Shown one piece after another: positions 17,318 through 25,374 of a stretch of DNA of 64,000 nucleotides (position 1 is its first letter; each line of letters opens with the position of its first letter). The stretch is from positions 1 to 64,000 of the forward strand of contig JANXYR010000055.1 in NCBI GenBank assembly GCA_025355965.1. Direction: 5' to 3'. The position numbers were made by a program, and so were the translations under genes. The DNA is from Geobacteraceae bacterium (GTDB taxonomy: Bacteria > Desulfobacterota > Desulfuromonadia > Geobacterales > Pseudopelobacteraceae). The notes below the pieces were generated by a model that had not been told where the DNA came from, ran no database searches, and worked only from the letters and a program-made list of their open reading frames with translations.

Positions 17318-17905
17318 TTATCCATTTCGCTTTAACCGGTATGTTGCAAGACCTATCAAGCCTGACGCCAACAAGAATATAGTTGATGGCTCAGGGACGG
17401 GGGGCGGCGATTTTGGCTCGTCGCCACATTCCGGCCACGGTTTATCCTCCCTATCCAATCCCTCAATAACACCTTGCTTCACAATGTCACTTAAACACTC
17501 ACTATGGTCCTCGTTTAATCGGGGGAGAACACCATCCTGCCTCAAACCATCAGACTCATGTCCCTCTTGCGATGCCGTATCCAGTTCCTCGTCGGGATTG
17601 TCCCCCGAACCGGCTGTCCCATGTTCCATTACAAATTTATTCCATCCCAACACAATTCTTAAAGCTTCAGAGGCGTACAAATCCTCATATCCAGTCCTGA
17701 ATTCGGAATTTATCATGTACCTTTGTAATTCCCTCCCTGTGCCATCAGCTAACAGTACATTACTTAAGCCTGAGCCGACGACTTTAGACTCTAATGGCCC
17801 TTTAAGCCTGCCACCACCGTCTCTGATTATTGAAAAGGCTCCCGCATTCACTTGGGATCCCAACAGCAATCCGATGACTATCGCAATTAATCCACTCTTC
17901 GTCAT
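17318..17905 (-). CDS. PEP-CTERM sorting-domain protein
   Basis: 195 residues from ATG 17905, which has AAGGAG upstream; the longer frame starts before the transcription start predicted from the sigma-54 promoter. A signal peptide (MTKSGLIAIVIGLLLGSQVNA) leads a middle domain with no family I know, rich in acidic residues. The last 26 residues are a textbook PEP-CTERM tail: a VPEPS motif, a hydrophobic helix, then RLKRNG. Such proteins are processed by an exosortase (EpsH/XrtA) and are tied to extracellular polysaccharide and biofilm. No exosortase gene is in the window. The Pel locus 30 kb away is a different polysaccharide system. Confidence 0.9.
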   Translation of the reverse strand: MTKSGLIAIVIGLLLGSQVNAGAFSIIRDGGGRLKGPLESKVVGSGLSNVLLADGTGRELQRYMINSEFRTGYEDLYASEALRIVLGWNKFVMEHGTAGSGDNPDEELDTASQEGHESDGLRQDGVLPRLNEDHSECLSDIVKQGVIEGLDREDKPWPECGDEPKSPPPVPEPSTIFLLASGLIGLATYRLKRNG

Positions 17906-17985
17906 GTAACGCTCCTTTAACACCAAAATATCCATATCTCGCATTACTTCATATAGTTCTAATTTCTTTGAGTACATGACAAAGT

Positions 17986-18001
17986 AGCAATTTTAGTGCC
18001 A
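17986..18001 (-). promoter_or_regulatory. Sigma-54 (-24/-12) promoter of the PEP-CTERM gene
   Basis: The minus strand reads TGGCACTAAAATTGCT, matching the TGGCAC-N5-TTGCW consensus at every fixed base with GG and GC ten bases apart. It points at the PEP-CTERM gene, whose ATG is 80 bases away. PEP-CTERM genes in other bacteria are known to be RpoN-dependent through the PrsK/PrsR two-component system, which fits. Confidence 0.85.
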
Positions 18002-18235
18002 GTTTGCTAAGTACTTAGTTTCACTTTTAATTATAACATATTGAATCAAGTTTTAATTAAAATGTAAAAGATCTCGACACTGCGGTTGGCAGCAATTTAT
18101 GCTCATTCGCACATTGCCTAGCATCTTCAAATAAAAAGTGGGGTGGGTCAAAAATCAAAGTATGTTGACAGAACTAACAGGAAACCCAGAAGTTTTTAGA
18201 CAAGAGTTTGGCCGACGACCTATCCAATATTGTTG

Positions 18236-18790
18236 TCATAGGTACTGATACAACGTCTCCCGGCTTATCTTCATATCACGGGCTATCACGGCTTTCTTTT
18301 CGCCATTGGCGGCACGTTTCTTGATCTCTGCTATCCGCTCATCAGTCATTTCCCGCTTACGCCCTTTATATGCTCCGGCTTGTTTGGCAATGGCTATGCC
18401 GTCAAGCTGGCGCTCCCGAATCAGTGACCGCTCAAACTCTGCAAAAGCTCCCATAGCCGATAGCAACAAAGTCGCCATTGGTGAATTTTCCCCTGAAAAG
18501 GTAAGTTTCTCTTTCACAAACTCGATGCTTATACCACGTCCGGTGAGATCGGTTACAATCCTTCTTAGATCGTTCAAATTACGGGCGAGGCGATCAAGTG
18601 AATGAACAACAACATGGTCGCCTTTCCGTACGAACTTCAGCATTTCAGTTAAAGCCGGCCGGTGAATATCTTTGCCTGAAACCTTATCAATAAAAGTCTG
18701 ATTAAATTTCAATCCATCAAGCTGCCTGTCTCTGTTCTGCCCGACACTGGAAACCCTTATATATCCAATTTTATGACCTTCCATCTGCAC
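18236..18790 (-). CDS. Serine recombinase, resolvase/invertase family
   Basis: 184 residues with the catalytic domain first: IGYIRVSS carries Arg12 and nucleophile Ser14, followed by the DRLARNLNDLRRIV and FAEFERSLIRERQ segments of the long E helix. A helix-turn-helix of the Hin/resolvase type closes the chain (AVIARDMKISRETLYQY). Size and order match Tn3-type resolvases and DNA invertases. No transposase, invertible segment or terminal repeat was found next to it, so it is probably an orphan left by a transposon or plasmid. Confidence 0.9.
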   Translation of the reverse strand: MQMEGHKIGYIRVSSVGQNRDRQLDGLKFNQTFIDKVSGKDIHRPALTEMLKFVRKGDHVVVHSLDRLARNLNDLRRIVTDLTGRGISIEFVKEKLTFSGENSPMATLLLSAMGAFAEFERSLIRERQLDGIAIAKQAGAYKGRKREMTDERIAEIKKRAANGEKKAVIARDMKISRETLYQYL

Positions 18791-19180
18791 GCTCCCTGAT
18801 TAATAATTGTGTCAGGTTTGAGTCTAAGATATTAGGCTGAATGTATCAAATAAATATTTTTACCATTTAAATTTGGCACAAACACTGTCAGGTAAAATGT
18901 ACTGTGGGATGTACTCAAAACTGACATAACATAAAAACACACTGAGAATGCCGGTTTATGTCGCTATTTGTCGCATACAAGCTCAGTTTTAATAAGCGAT
19001 ATTAGTATGTTGTGAATAATATTTCAAAATTCTGTGAGATAAGAGAAGCGGAGGGAATCCAGTTTAATAGTTCAGAAAATGCACTGTAAAGCCTTAAGAG
19101 CCTTGCCAAGTCCTTCCCCCTGCTCCTAGCGTGCGATCATTATCAAAACAGGCTTGTGCAGCTTTTCTATGCTTTATAAA
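18791..19180. other. 390-bp region upstream of the resolvase
   Basis: No gene is supported. It is AT-rich with weak dyads such as TAATAAGCGATATTA near 18992. A resolvase res site would be expected here, but I cannot show the three paired sub-sites. Confidence 0.3.
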
Positions 19181-19339
19181 TTACTCGCGACGTATTCTTA
19201 TAACAAACAAATAGGTAATCAGTAGGAATGGAAGAGTTGAAAAGGAAGCTGCCAAGTTGCCTGCATAAAGCTGCCAAGTTGAAAAGACAACCAGTCCAAC
19301 CACAAAAACAAGAAGAAGCATTGAACCAAGTTTGTTCAT
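19181..19339 (-). CDS. Small two-helix membrane protein
   Basis: 52 residues from ATG 19339 (MNKLGSMLLLVFVVGLVVFS start); a longer frame to 19369 adds ten residues without support. Two hydrophobic segments separated by a short polar turn (TWQLYAGNLAASF) end in RIRRE, so the C-terminus is likely cytoplasmic. No recognised family, and the ribosome site is weak. Confidence 0.45.
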   Translation of the reverse strand: MNKLGSMLLLVFVVGLVVFSTWQLYAGNLAASFSTLPFLLITYLFVIRIRRE

Positions 19340-19452
19340 GGGCACCACTGATACAGCAGCAGACGGCAATGCTACTGCAAGTTTTTAGAATATAGGTGAC
19401 GCCAGAGCCGTTAGGACTGACATCACCTAATCGAAATATGTTGTACAGCGGT

Positions 19453-19719
19453 CTACAGGTTTTTGAGGTTCTTGCCTGCCGAAAACTTACCGCTTTTTGA
19501 CGCAGCGATATTCAGCTCCGCACCAGTCTGAGGATTGCGGCCTTTGCGAGCAGCACGCTCTGCAACCTGAAAGGTTCCGAAACCTGGAAAAGTGACCTTG
19601 TCGCCAGCCTTCAGTAAGTCAGCTGTTACCTTCAAAAACGCATCAACTGTTTCAGCTGCAACCGTTTTTGGGACTTCCAGCTCCTCTGCTACTTTTGCTA
19701 CAAATTCTGCTTTTGTCAT
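19453..19719 (-). CDS. HU/IHF-family DNA-binding protein
   Basis: 88 residues, the classic HU size. The arm region GFGTFQVAERAARKGRNPQTGAE is split across residues 46-68 and includes the intercalating-proline motif RNPQTG. It is a nucleoid protein that bends DNA as a dimer. A second HU gene follows 350 bases upstream on the same strand. AAGGAG lies ahead of the ATG. HU alpha/beta and IHF subunits cannot be told apart here, though RNPQTG favours HU. Confidence 0.93.
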   Translation of the reverse strand: MTKAEFVAKVAEELEVPKTVAAETVDAFLKVTADLLKAGDKVTFPGFGTFQVAERAARKGRNPQTGAELNIAASKSGKFSAGKNLKNL

Positions 19720-20065
19720 AAAATTCTCCTTGGTGTTTTGTTCTGGTAGGGTATTGTAAATCGATTGTATGCATGGGTTAATAGCACAAGATCAAAAAAA
19801 TGTCAGTGGGAATGACTATTTTGTTTCATTAACAGAATTCACCAATTTGGCAACAGAAAAATTGTACGTTGGTTATGCTCCCTGCAGACGGAGCTGAATA
19901 CTCAGGGGACGGCTTATCAAAATCAATCCGTAACAAAACACAAAAAGGGGTTACAGCATGAACTGTAACCCCTTTTCCAACATTTAACGGTGCGAAGGCT
20001 GGCATTTAGTACAGCCTACGTCGAGAGGTCAATTGGGAACTAAAGTGAGCCCCCAGTTGACGTTT
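19720..20065. other. Intergenic region between two HU genes
   Basis: It holds the terminator of the upstream HU gene (19943-19976) and the promoter of the downstream one. No gene is seen. Confidence 0.5.
19943..19976 (-). terminator. Strong intrinsic terminator of the upstream HU gene
   Basis: AAAAGGGGTTACAG (19943-19956) and its exact complement (19963-19976) form a 14-bp stem with a six-base loop. Read on the minus strand the stem ends in a T run, 90 bases after the stop of the HU gene at 20066. The symmetric A/T flanks could also let it work in the other direction. Confidence 0.85.
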
Positions 20066-20380
20066 CTATTTCTTTTTAGCTGGAGCCTTTGCTGCCGCTT
20101 TGACGGGCTTGGCATTCAGATCTTTGAGGGACTTGCCGGGAGTGAACTTGCCATTTGTCTTGGCAGCAATCTTCATTTCCTTGCCGGTCTGAGGATTTCT
20201 GCCGGTACGGGCAGCACGGGTCACCGCGCTGAATGTGCCGAAACCAACAAGAGTGATTTTATCACCTGTTTTCAGAGCGGTTGTGGTCGCAGCGATGAAG
20301 CTGTTAAGCGCTCTTTCTGCTTGAACCTTGGTTAGTTCAGCACCTTCTGCAATTTTTGTAACGAGTTCTGATTTGTTCAT
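20066..20380 (-). CDS. HU-like DNA-binding protein with lysine/alanine-rich tail
   Basis: 104 residues: a full HU domain ([20 protein letters not shown] start, RNPQTGKEM arm) plus about 15 extra residues, [14 protein letters not shown], resembling histone H1-type or mycobacterial HU tails. The tail probably adds non-specific DNA contacts or compaction. It lies next to another HU gene without a tail, so two dimers or a heterodimer are possible. A ribosome site GGGAGG precedes the ATG. Confidence 0.92.
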   Translation of the reverse strand: MNKSELVTKIAEGAELTKVQAERALNSFIAATTTALKTGDKITLVGFGTFSAVTRAARTGRNPQTGKEMKIAAKTNGKFTPGKSLKDLNAKPVKAAAKAPAKKK

Positions 20381-20555
20381 AAAACCTCCCTAACGAAATT
20401 TTTGTACCATATATACCCAGAAACAACTTATGTCCATTTATTTCGTCAATCACCGGTATCCACATCAACTAGGACAGCAAAGTATTTCAAAAACAGGGAC
20501 ATTTAAATAGAACTAAACCAAGCTTAAATTCTTAATTTTTCTCTCTTGATAACCT

Positions 20556-21431
20556 TTAGTATCTTACCCCGCATTTAACTGGTGAGTTTAAATCTTTCAT
20601 TTGCCCAGTACAGCATTTTCCTCGAATGTTCACTCTGATAGTATTTTTAACAGTGTTATCAGGAAGTTCAACGAGATCATCATAACTATTTCCACATTCC
20701 AATTTTGATACAGATCCATTTGCAAACTTAACCAAGCAATGCTCTACCTGAACAAAATGAGGAGTTGTGCATAATTCATTTGTCCTGACATTGCTCCCAT
20801 AATCACTCAGAACCACGTTTTCTATCAAATTCGGAAAATGAGTAAAACCTACAACATCCCATTCCTGTATTTTCTTTTCTGAGTTTACATCCACATTTTT
20901 TTTGTCTCTTTCTTCGATTGGCCGTATATTTTCCGTCTCTTGCTTTTTTATTACCAACCCGGCAGGCGTAACCTTGCCAAAATTCTTTTCAATTGCAAAA
21001 TCTTCAATACTCGGCGAAGCAGGATTGCTAGTTTTTCTCTCATCTACAACCGCTTTTTTTTCTTTGGCAATAATACTAGCCTTTTCCGCTTCTATGGCAG
21101 ATCTATCTATTGTTAATGTCTTCCGTTCAATGCTTCTGAATAAATTCACAGAAACAATATTGTCTGTGAATTTATCTAAATCTGATGTCTTTTTTACAGC
21201 CTTATCATTAATTGAAAGAAAAATATCACCCCGTTTAAATCCTGCTTTATCTGCAGGGGAATCATAAGAGACACCGGTTATAGTCGGCCTGTAACCAGTT
21301 AAACCATATTTCATATAAGACGATGGAACATCTTGGTCAGATATAGATGCCCCATATAAATCATAAGCATAAACCACATTTGCTGTAAGGCTAAAAAACG
21401 AAATTGAAATAATCATTATCAAATGTCTCAT
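20556..21431 (-). CDS. Exported PDZ-domain protein
   Basis: 291 residues from ATG 21431 (AAGGAAA upstream); an earlier ATG at 21461 adds ten charged residues before the signal peptide. A signal peptide ends near residue 22 (ANVVYA). A PDZ domain follows (TGVSYDSPADKAGFKRGDIF is its typical carboxylate loop and helix), then a charged coiled linker and a C-terminal domain with six cysteines (NELCTTPH, EHCLVKF, KLECGNS, GKCCTG, VKCGVRY) likely to form disulfides. There is no protease domain. I do not know the C-terminal family. Confidence 0.75.
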   Translation of the reverse strand: MRHLIMIISISFFSLTANVVYAYDLYGASISDQDVPSSYMKYGLTGYRPTITGVSYDSPADKAGFKRGDIFLSINDKAVKKTSDLDKFTDNIVSVNLFRSIERKTLTIDRSAIEAEKASIIAKEKKAVVDERKTSNPASPSIEDFAIEKNFGKVTPAGLVIKKQETENIRPIEERDKKNVDVNSEKKIQEWDVVGFTHFPNLIENVVLSDYGSNVRTNELCTTPHFVQVEHCLVKFANGSVSKLECGNSYDDLVELPDNTVKNTIRVNIRGKCCTGQMKDLNSPVKCGVRY

Positions 21432-21680
21432 ACTGTCGTTTTCCTTTATCTTGTCGTCCAATCAGATTTAGAAGGTGAGTGAACAATACGTGCTTTATCA
21501 AGCTGTTTCAATAAGAATTGTTTCTGGCTTGTTCTTTGCTAAAAAAAGTCCCCATTACTGCTTTTCAGGAACAGTTATGAGGACAGTCTTGGCTTGATCC
21601 AGATAAACAACTGAATCAAAAATATTTTTCTGGAGCGGGAAACTTCTTTTTTCAGTACTTCGTGTGTTTTTAAGTATTCC

Positions 21681-22298
21681 TCACTGTTTATCACTCACAG
21701 TATCCCGCAACTTGACGGCAAGACTCTGCAGAGAAAATGGCTTCTGGATGAAATTTACACTCTCATCCAGTACACCGCGTTGGGCGATCATGTTGGCTGT
21801 ATAGCCGGACATAAACAAAATATTGATATCCGGGTAAAATGAATGTAACCGTTCAGCCAAATCTGGACCATTCATTTCCGGCATAACTACGTCTGTAACC
21901 AGAATTTGTATCTTGCCAGCATGTTCTTTAGCCAGAGTAATGGCATCACCAAGAGTGCCGGCGGCCAACACCTGATACCTTAATTGCTCCAGCATCATCT
22001 TACCAAGCTTCAAGAGTGCAGGTTCGTCTTCCACCAGCAGCACCGTCTCACCGCAGCTTGTTGGGGCTTCCGTAGCATTTTCCAACTGGCTATCTACTGC
22101 CTGGTCATCATAGCGAGGCAGGTAAATTCTAAAGATGGTTCCATTCCCTGGTTCGCTGTAGACGTTGACGAATCCGTTGTTCTGTTTGACAATGCCATAC
22201 ACCATAGAAAGCCCTAAACCGGTTCCTTGGCCCACTCCCTTACTCGTAAAAAACGGTTCGAAAATTTGACTAAGAATTTCTTTGTCCATGCCACGGCA
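21681..22298 (-). pseudogene. C-terminal fragment of a hybrid sensor histidine kinase
   Basis: Recognisable homology begins at GMDKEILSQIFEPFF, the G1/F boxes of the HATPase domain, continues through GTGLGLSMVYGIVKQ, and then a full receiver domain (VLLVEDEPALLKLG, phospho-acceptor in VTDVVMPEMNG, Lys in FIQKPFS). The PAS, dimerisation and N-box parts are absent. The first 18 codons of the open frame up to 22340 are a shifted reading of an acyl-CoA ligase fragment, so this is the 3' product of a deletion. The receiver could still fold if expressed. Confidence 0.8.
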
Positions 22299-22540
22299 AT
22301 TGCTCCACGAATGATGATGCCCCAATATGCTATTGCCCACCAGGAAGAGTTCGGCCCCCAGATCAGCACCCTGTCGCCAGGCACCACGCCCTTTTGCGCC
22401 AGGAGATTTGCCATCTTCAGAGCAAGATTGTGGAACTCCCGGTAGGAGACGACCAACCGTCGCACGCCGGTGCGATTCACAAAGGCGGTTTTATCACCCA
22501 GAGCTTCAAACGTATTAAAAAGGTCGATCAGTGTCTGCAT
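22290..22540 (-). pseudogene. N-terminal fragment of an AMP-dependent acyl-CoA synthetase
   Basis: The frame keeps its ATG at 22540 with GGGAG upstream and reads like the start of an AMP-forming ligase: NRTGVRRLVVSYREF, LLAQKGVVPGDRVLIWGPNS, AIAYWGIIIRGAIAV. After about 83 residues similarity stops, and the DNA becomes sensor-kinase sequence in another frame. The AMP-binding TSGTTG motif and all later parts are missing, so it is non-functional. Confidence 0.82.
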
Positions 22541-22557
22541 GAGTGCTCCCAGGTAAG

Positions 22558-22606
22558 CAAATCCCCCTCAGCTTTTCCCTTTTGAAGGGGGCCTAGGGGG
22601 AATTTG
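22558..22606. repeat. Palindromic repeat with CCCCCT/AGGGGG arms
   Basis: CAAATCCCCCT (22558-22568) is mirrored by AGGGGGAATTTG (22595-22606) with one extra A, and an inner CCCTT-TTG-AAGGG hairpin is nested inside. It looks like a member of the AAATCCCCC-type dispersed repeats common in bacterial intergenic DNA. It lies between the ligase fragment and the next gene. Confidence 0.6.
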
Positions 22607-22628
22607 CCATTATAAGGTGTTACTCTAA

Positions 22629-23570
22629 TTATTTATCCCGTCCCCGGCCTCGATCATCATCTCTGTCCTGGCCTTGTCCGTGGCCACGACCGGGTTGCTG
22701 CTGCTCGCCACGGTCCTTAGATCTCTGCTCCTGCTCTTTCACCCTCGGTGCCTGTTGCACATGCGGTGGAGCTGCTGGCTGCTGTTTCTGGTCATGCACT
22801 GCCGGGCCACGCGACTGAGGAGGTGTATGGTCTTGGGCAGGTTTTTGAGCGGACTCACCGCCCCGCTGCGGTGGCTTAGAGTGCTGATCAGCCGGAGCAT
22901 TTATCTGCCTTGGGTTTTTCATCTGCGGAGCATCCTGCCTTCCCCGCTGTGCAGGTGCTGGTGCTTTTTGTTCTACCTGCTGTTTGAGGTGCTGACGGAC
23001 TGCTTTGTCACGCGGCTGGTAACGGTAACTTTGGCCGCGCAGCTCATGTTGTTGCTCTACCTGTGGGTACCGATCACCTGAATACTGCCGCTGATAGGCA
23101 GGCAATGGGGCGCGCCTCGGAGCAGAGGAACGATTCCAGCGGTCCCATCCGCTATGGCGTTGTTCCCATCCACCGCCCCAGTGCTGACCCCATCGTGGCG
23201 GAGCATTGGACTGCCACCCGCGGAAATACGGGGGCGGCTGGCGGTAGTAGCGCACAGGTACACGAAGGACGAACAGAGGTACAGCCTCTGGTTCTACAAA
23301 TCCCCATGGGCCGTTGTACCAGGTACTCGCATACCAGTTATCATTCTGATAAACCCAGTACATGCCATCGTAAAAGAAGTAATTGGCATCCACCCCTGGA
23401 GCATAGTAAACCGGATAGCCCGGCACCGGGGCCAGTTCCGGGAATAACGGAAGGTTGATACCGATGCTCAAATTTGGCAGCCCGATACCGATGCTTACGC
23501 TGGCTGGAGCGTTGGTAACAGTGCACATCAGCATAGACAGCGCAATCAGTACGTAACGTATTTTCTTCAT
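22629..23570 (-). CDS. Exported Pro/Gln/Arg-rich protein
   Basis: 313 residues with a signal peptide ending near residue 23. A short conserved stretch (IGIGLPNLSIGINLP) is followed by an aromatic-rich domain (YFFYDGMYWVYQNDNWY, WYNGPWGFVEPE) of a type seen in exported proteobacterial proteins. From about residue 115 to the end it is low-complexity, rich in Gln, Pro, Arg and finally Asp/Arg/Gly, and surely disordered. It is the last of three exported-protein genes; AAGGAG lies ahead of the ATG. Function unknown; nucleic-acid or polysaccharide binding is possible for such a basic tail. Confidence 0.75.
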   Translation of the reverse strand: MKKIRYVLIALSMLMCTVTNAPASVSIGIGLPNLSIGINLPLFPELAPVPGYPVYYAPGVDANYFFYDGMYWVYQNDNWYASTWYNGPWGFVEPEAVPLFVLRVPVRYYRQPPPYFRGWQSNAPPRWGQHWGGGWEQRHSGWDRWNRSSAPRRAPLPAYQRQYSGDRYPQVEQQHELRGQSYRYQPRDKAVRQHLKQQVEQKAPAPAQRGRQDAPQMKNPRQINAPADQHSKPPQRGGESAQKPAQDHTPPQSRGPAVHDQKQQPAAPPHVQQAPRVKEQEQRSKDRGEQQQPGRGHGQGQDRDDDRGRGRDK

Positions 23571-23620
23571 ATCATCTCCTTTTTATAAACAGTAGTCTGG
23601 CAGATCAGACTGCGGAAATC

Positions 23621-23932
23621 CTAGTCCCGCCTGTTGTGTTTGTCATGGCCATTCCCGCGGCCATTATCCTCGTGATGTTCCTTCTCTTTTTTATAGTGCT
23701 TGCCATGTTTTCTTTTTTCCATATAAACTCGGCGATCTCGTTCAATATAGTATGGACGACCTCCGTCGATATGGACGTAAACGTTCGGCGGTGCTGGCTG
23801 GTAATCATTGATGCTGAAGCTCAGGTTGGGGGTACCTACCTGCACTGAAACTGCAGCGTTGGACTCATTTAATCCAAAGACCATTGTAACTGCCGTCAGA
23901 ATCAGCAGGGAAAGAAGTAATTTTGTACGCAT
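23621..23932 (-). CDS. Small exported His/Lys-rich protein
   Basis: 103 residues. A signal peptide (ends near ESNAA) is followed by VSVQVGTPNLSFSIN, which resembles the same position of the protein encoded at 22629-23570, so the two share an ancestral N-terminal module. The last 35 residues are rich in His, Lys, Arg and Asp and may bind metal or polyanions. It lies between the aromatic-rich protein gene and an outer-membrane barrel gene on one strand, probably one transcript. Confidence 0.7.
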   Translation of the reverse strand: MRTKLLLSLLILTAVTMVFGLNESNAAVSVQVGTPNLSFSINDYQPAPPNVYVHIDGGRPYYIERDRRVYMEKRKHGKHYKKEKEHHEDNGRGNGHDKHNRRD

Positions 23933-23950
23933 AACAAATCCTTTTTTTAT

Positions 23951-24559
23951 TTAGTTAAAAAAATACCGGATACCGACCGTAGTGGAAAAACTCGTTGGAT
24001 CGAAATCACCTACGTGATCACCAGTCTGACGGTCGGTTATTTTGGCATCGGGTGCTACTACCAGTTTAGCCTCTGCGGTCAGGGCCAGGTTTTTTTGCAG
24101 GAAGTAATCAACGCCCCCACTTAGGTGAGCTCCTACCTTCGTATCTACATCGCTTCTGTGCCCAAAATTTTCATCATAGTCAGTGAAAAGAATATCAAGT
24201 CCAACGCCAACGTAAGGAACTATCTGGCGCTGTTGAAGCACAAAACGGTACTGCCCGCCGAATGAAAGATCGGTAACGCCGAAATCTCCGGTCTCGGAAC
24301 CGAAAGTGGCTCGCGTTGCCTCAATCTCAACGGCGATGTGATCATCAATGCCGTAGATTAAGCCGCCACCGGCGATAAAACCGACATCGGTTTTGTTATT
24401 GTAATAAGTCGGAGTGCTACCGGCTGTGTTGTCAGCCGGGTTTATTAATCCGACCCTGCCGGTAACGCCGAGTTTTCCCATGATGCTGTCAGCCATGGCG
24501 GTACCTGCTGTCATAGAAACGGTTGTTGCGAGACATGCTAATACGATGAGCTTTTTCAT
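23951..24559 (-). CDS. Outer-membrane beta-barrel protein, OmpA/OmpW-like small barrel
   Basis: 202 residues. A signal peptide ends near AMA-DS. The rest alternates polar and hydrophobic residues in strands with paired glycines (GVTGRVGLINP, VGFIAGGGLIYGI, QIVPYVGVGLDILF, FSTTVGIRYFF), typical of eight-stranded barrels, and finishes YFFN, close to the expected C-terminal Phe. It sits first in a three-gene exported cluster. Exact family and cargo are unknown. Confidence 0.82.
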   Translation of the reverse strand: MKKLIVLACLATTVSMTAGTAMADSIMGKLGVTGRVGLINPADNTAGSTPTYYNNKTDVGFIAGGGLIYGIDDHIAVEIEATRATFGSETGDFGVTDLSFGGQYRFVLQQRQIVPYVGVGLDILFTDYDENFGHRSDVDTKVGAHLSGGVDYFLQKNLALTAEAKLVVAPDAKITDRQTGDHVGDFDPTSFSTTVGIRYFFN

Positions 24560-24643
24560 TGATTGATTCTCCCTGTTTAGTTGTTATGTTCACTCTTACG
24601 ACCCTGTTTGGATTATATTGTAACTCCTGTAGTCCATTTGTAA

Positions 24644-24808
24644 AGTCCAGAAGAGAGGGTTATTGCACGGCACTCTTTCGCCGCCTGGAGTCTTACTATC
24701 GGGATAAATCCGTTACGGCTTGTAAAGCTCATGGGGCATGCATCAAAGCAAATGGTGTATGAGGTATATGTGACCTTCCCCCTGAATGCTCAACCATTGC
24801 AAACTTAG
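24644..24808 (+). pseudogene. C-terminal remnant of a tyrosine recombinase
   Basis: Translating from 24665 gives a segment beginning ARHSFAAWSLTIGINPLRL and continuing LVKLMGHASKQMVYEVY. It aligns almost residue for residue with the end of the intact integrase at 25708-27069 (MRHSFAAWALTLRIDPNRL, LVRLMGHGSKQMIYEVY). The catalytic Arg, His and Tyr of the box II region are kept, but everything upstream is gone and a stop lies at 24641. It shows that a second, related element once occupied this site. Confidence 0.85.
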
Positions 24809-24844
24809 TGATTTCGGTCTAGAACCTCAAACAAGGAGCTAGAC

Positions 24845-24990
24845 ATGAAGAAACGTTTCACTGAAGAGCAGATCATCGGCATCTTGAAGCAGGCTCAATC
24901 CGGTATGAAGATCGTAGACCTCTGCCGGATGCACGGCATCAGCGATGTAACCTTCTACAACTGGCGTTCCAAGTACGGCGGCATGGAAGT
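24845..24990 (+). mobile_element. 5' fragment of an IS3-family orfA
   Basis: The frame from ATG 24845 (MKKRFTEEQIIGILKQAQSG start) through DLCRMHGISDVTFYNWRSKYGGMEV is the helix-turn-helix of an IS3-type transposase OrfA with its own AAGGAG site. Similarity stops at 24990. The rest of orfA, all of orfB and the inverted ends are missing, so it is dead. Confidence 0.85.
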
Positions 24991-25374
24991 ATTGGTTCCA
25001 TTTGGAGTTACCTCACTACGGAATGGTTCTCCCTGCGCCTCCCAGACAACGACAAAGCCGAACGGCGCACTATTCTTCCTTGGTGGCACGCTGTCCAGGA
25101 GTGCGGTTCCCTGTTTGGCGTGGATAACGGGGCGCGGCGAACCTTTGACAGTGATGATGTCCAGAGTATCAAGGAAATACTGCCGCATGTCTTTGGCCGG
25201 ATGATCACCATTGCTGCCCTATCCGGCGTTAAGGATCGCATAAAATCGATCCATCACATGGCCAAGCTACTGTTTGATACGACCAATGATGCAAAGTTCA
25301 ATGAGAAGTATAAGGAGAAGCTTATAAAAATGGGCTACCGTGGCAAGCTGGGAGGGTCTGACGATGAAGAATGA
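24991..25374 (+). pseudogene. 3' part of an element-borne gene, 5' end replaced by the IS fragment
   Basis: A frame reading WSYLTTEWFSLRLPDND and then ILPHVFGRMITIAALSGVK, with YKEKLIKMGYRGKLG near the end, runs open to a stop at 25372-25374. Its own start is lost at the IS3 junction; an internal GTG at 25120 would leave 84 residues. It overlaps the excisionase-like gene by eleven bases. This arrangement (hypothetical, excisionase, integrase) suggests a conserved cargo or accessory protein of the element. No family recognised. Confidence 0.55.

Noticed and set aside
13460-20560. c-di-GMP (GEMM) riboswitch in the AT-rich intergenic regions
   Set aside because: GEMM riboswitches are common in Geobacter-type genomes, but I saw no stretch with the conserved GGCAAACC and GCAAAGC-type core.
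21525-21540. TGGCTTGTTCTTTGCT resembling a sigma-54 promoter on the plus strand
   Set aside because: The -24 element lacks the AC, and no plus-strand gene follows; the next gene downstream is on the other strand.
22214-22340. Reading of the overlap of the two fragments as one fusion protein
   Set aside because: The ligase and kinase parts are in different frames, and the ligase frame stops shortly after the junction.
24560-24845. Left attachment site matching the tRNA-Gly 3' end
   Set aside because: I looked for the tRNA-Gly T-arm and acceptor sequence near the remnant and found no copy by eye.
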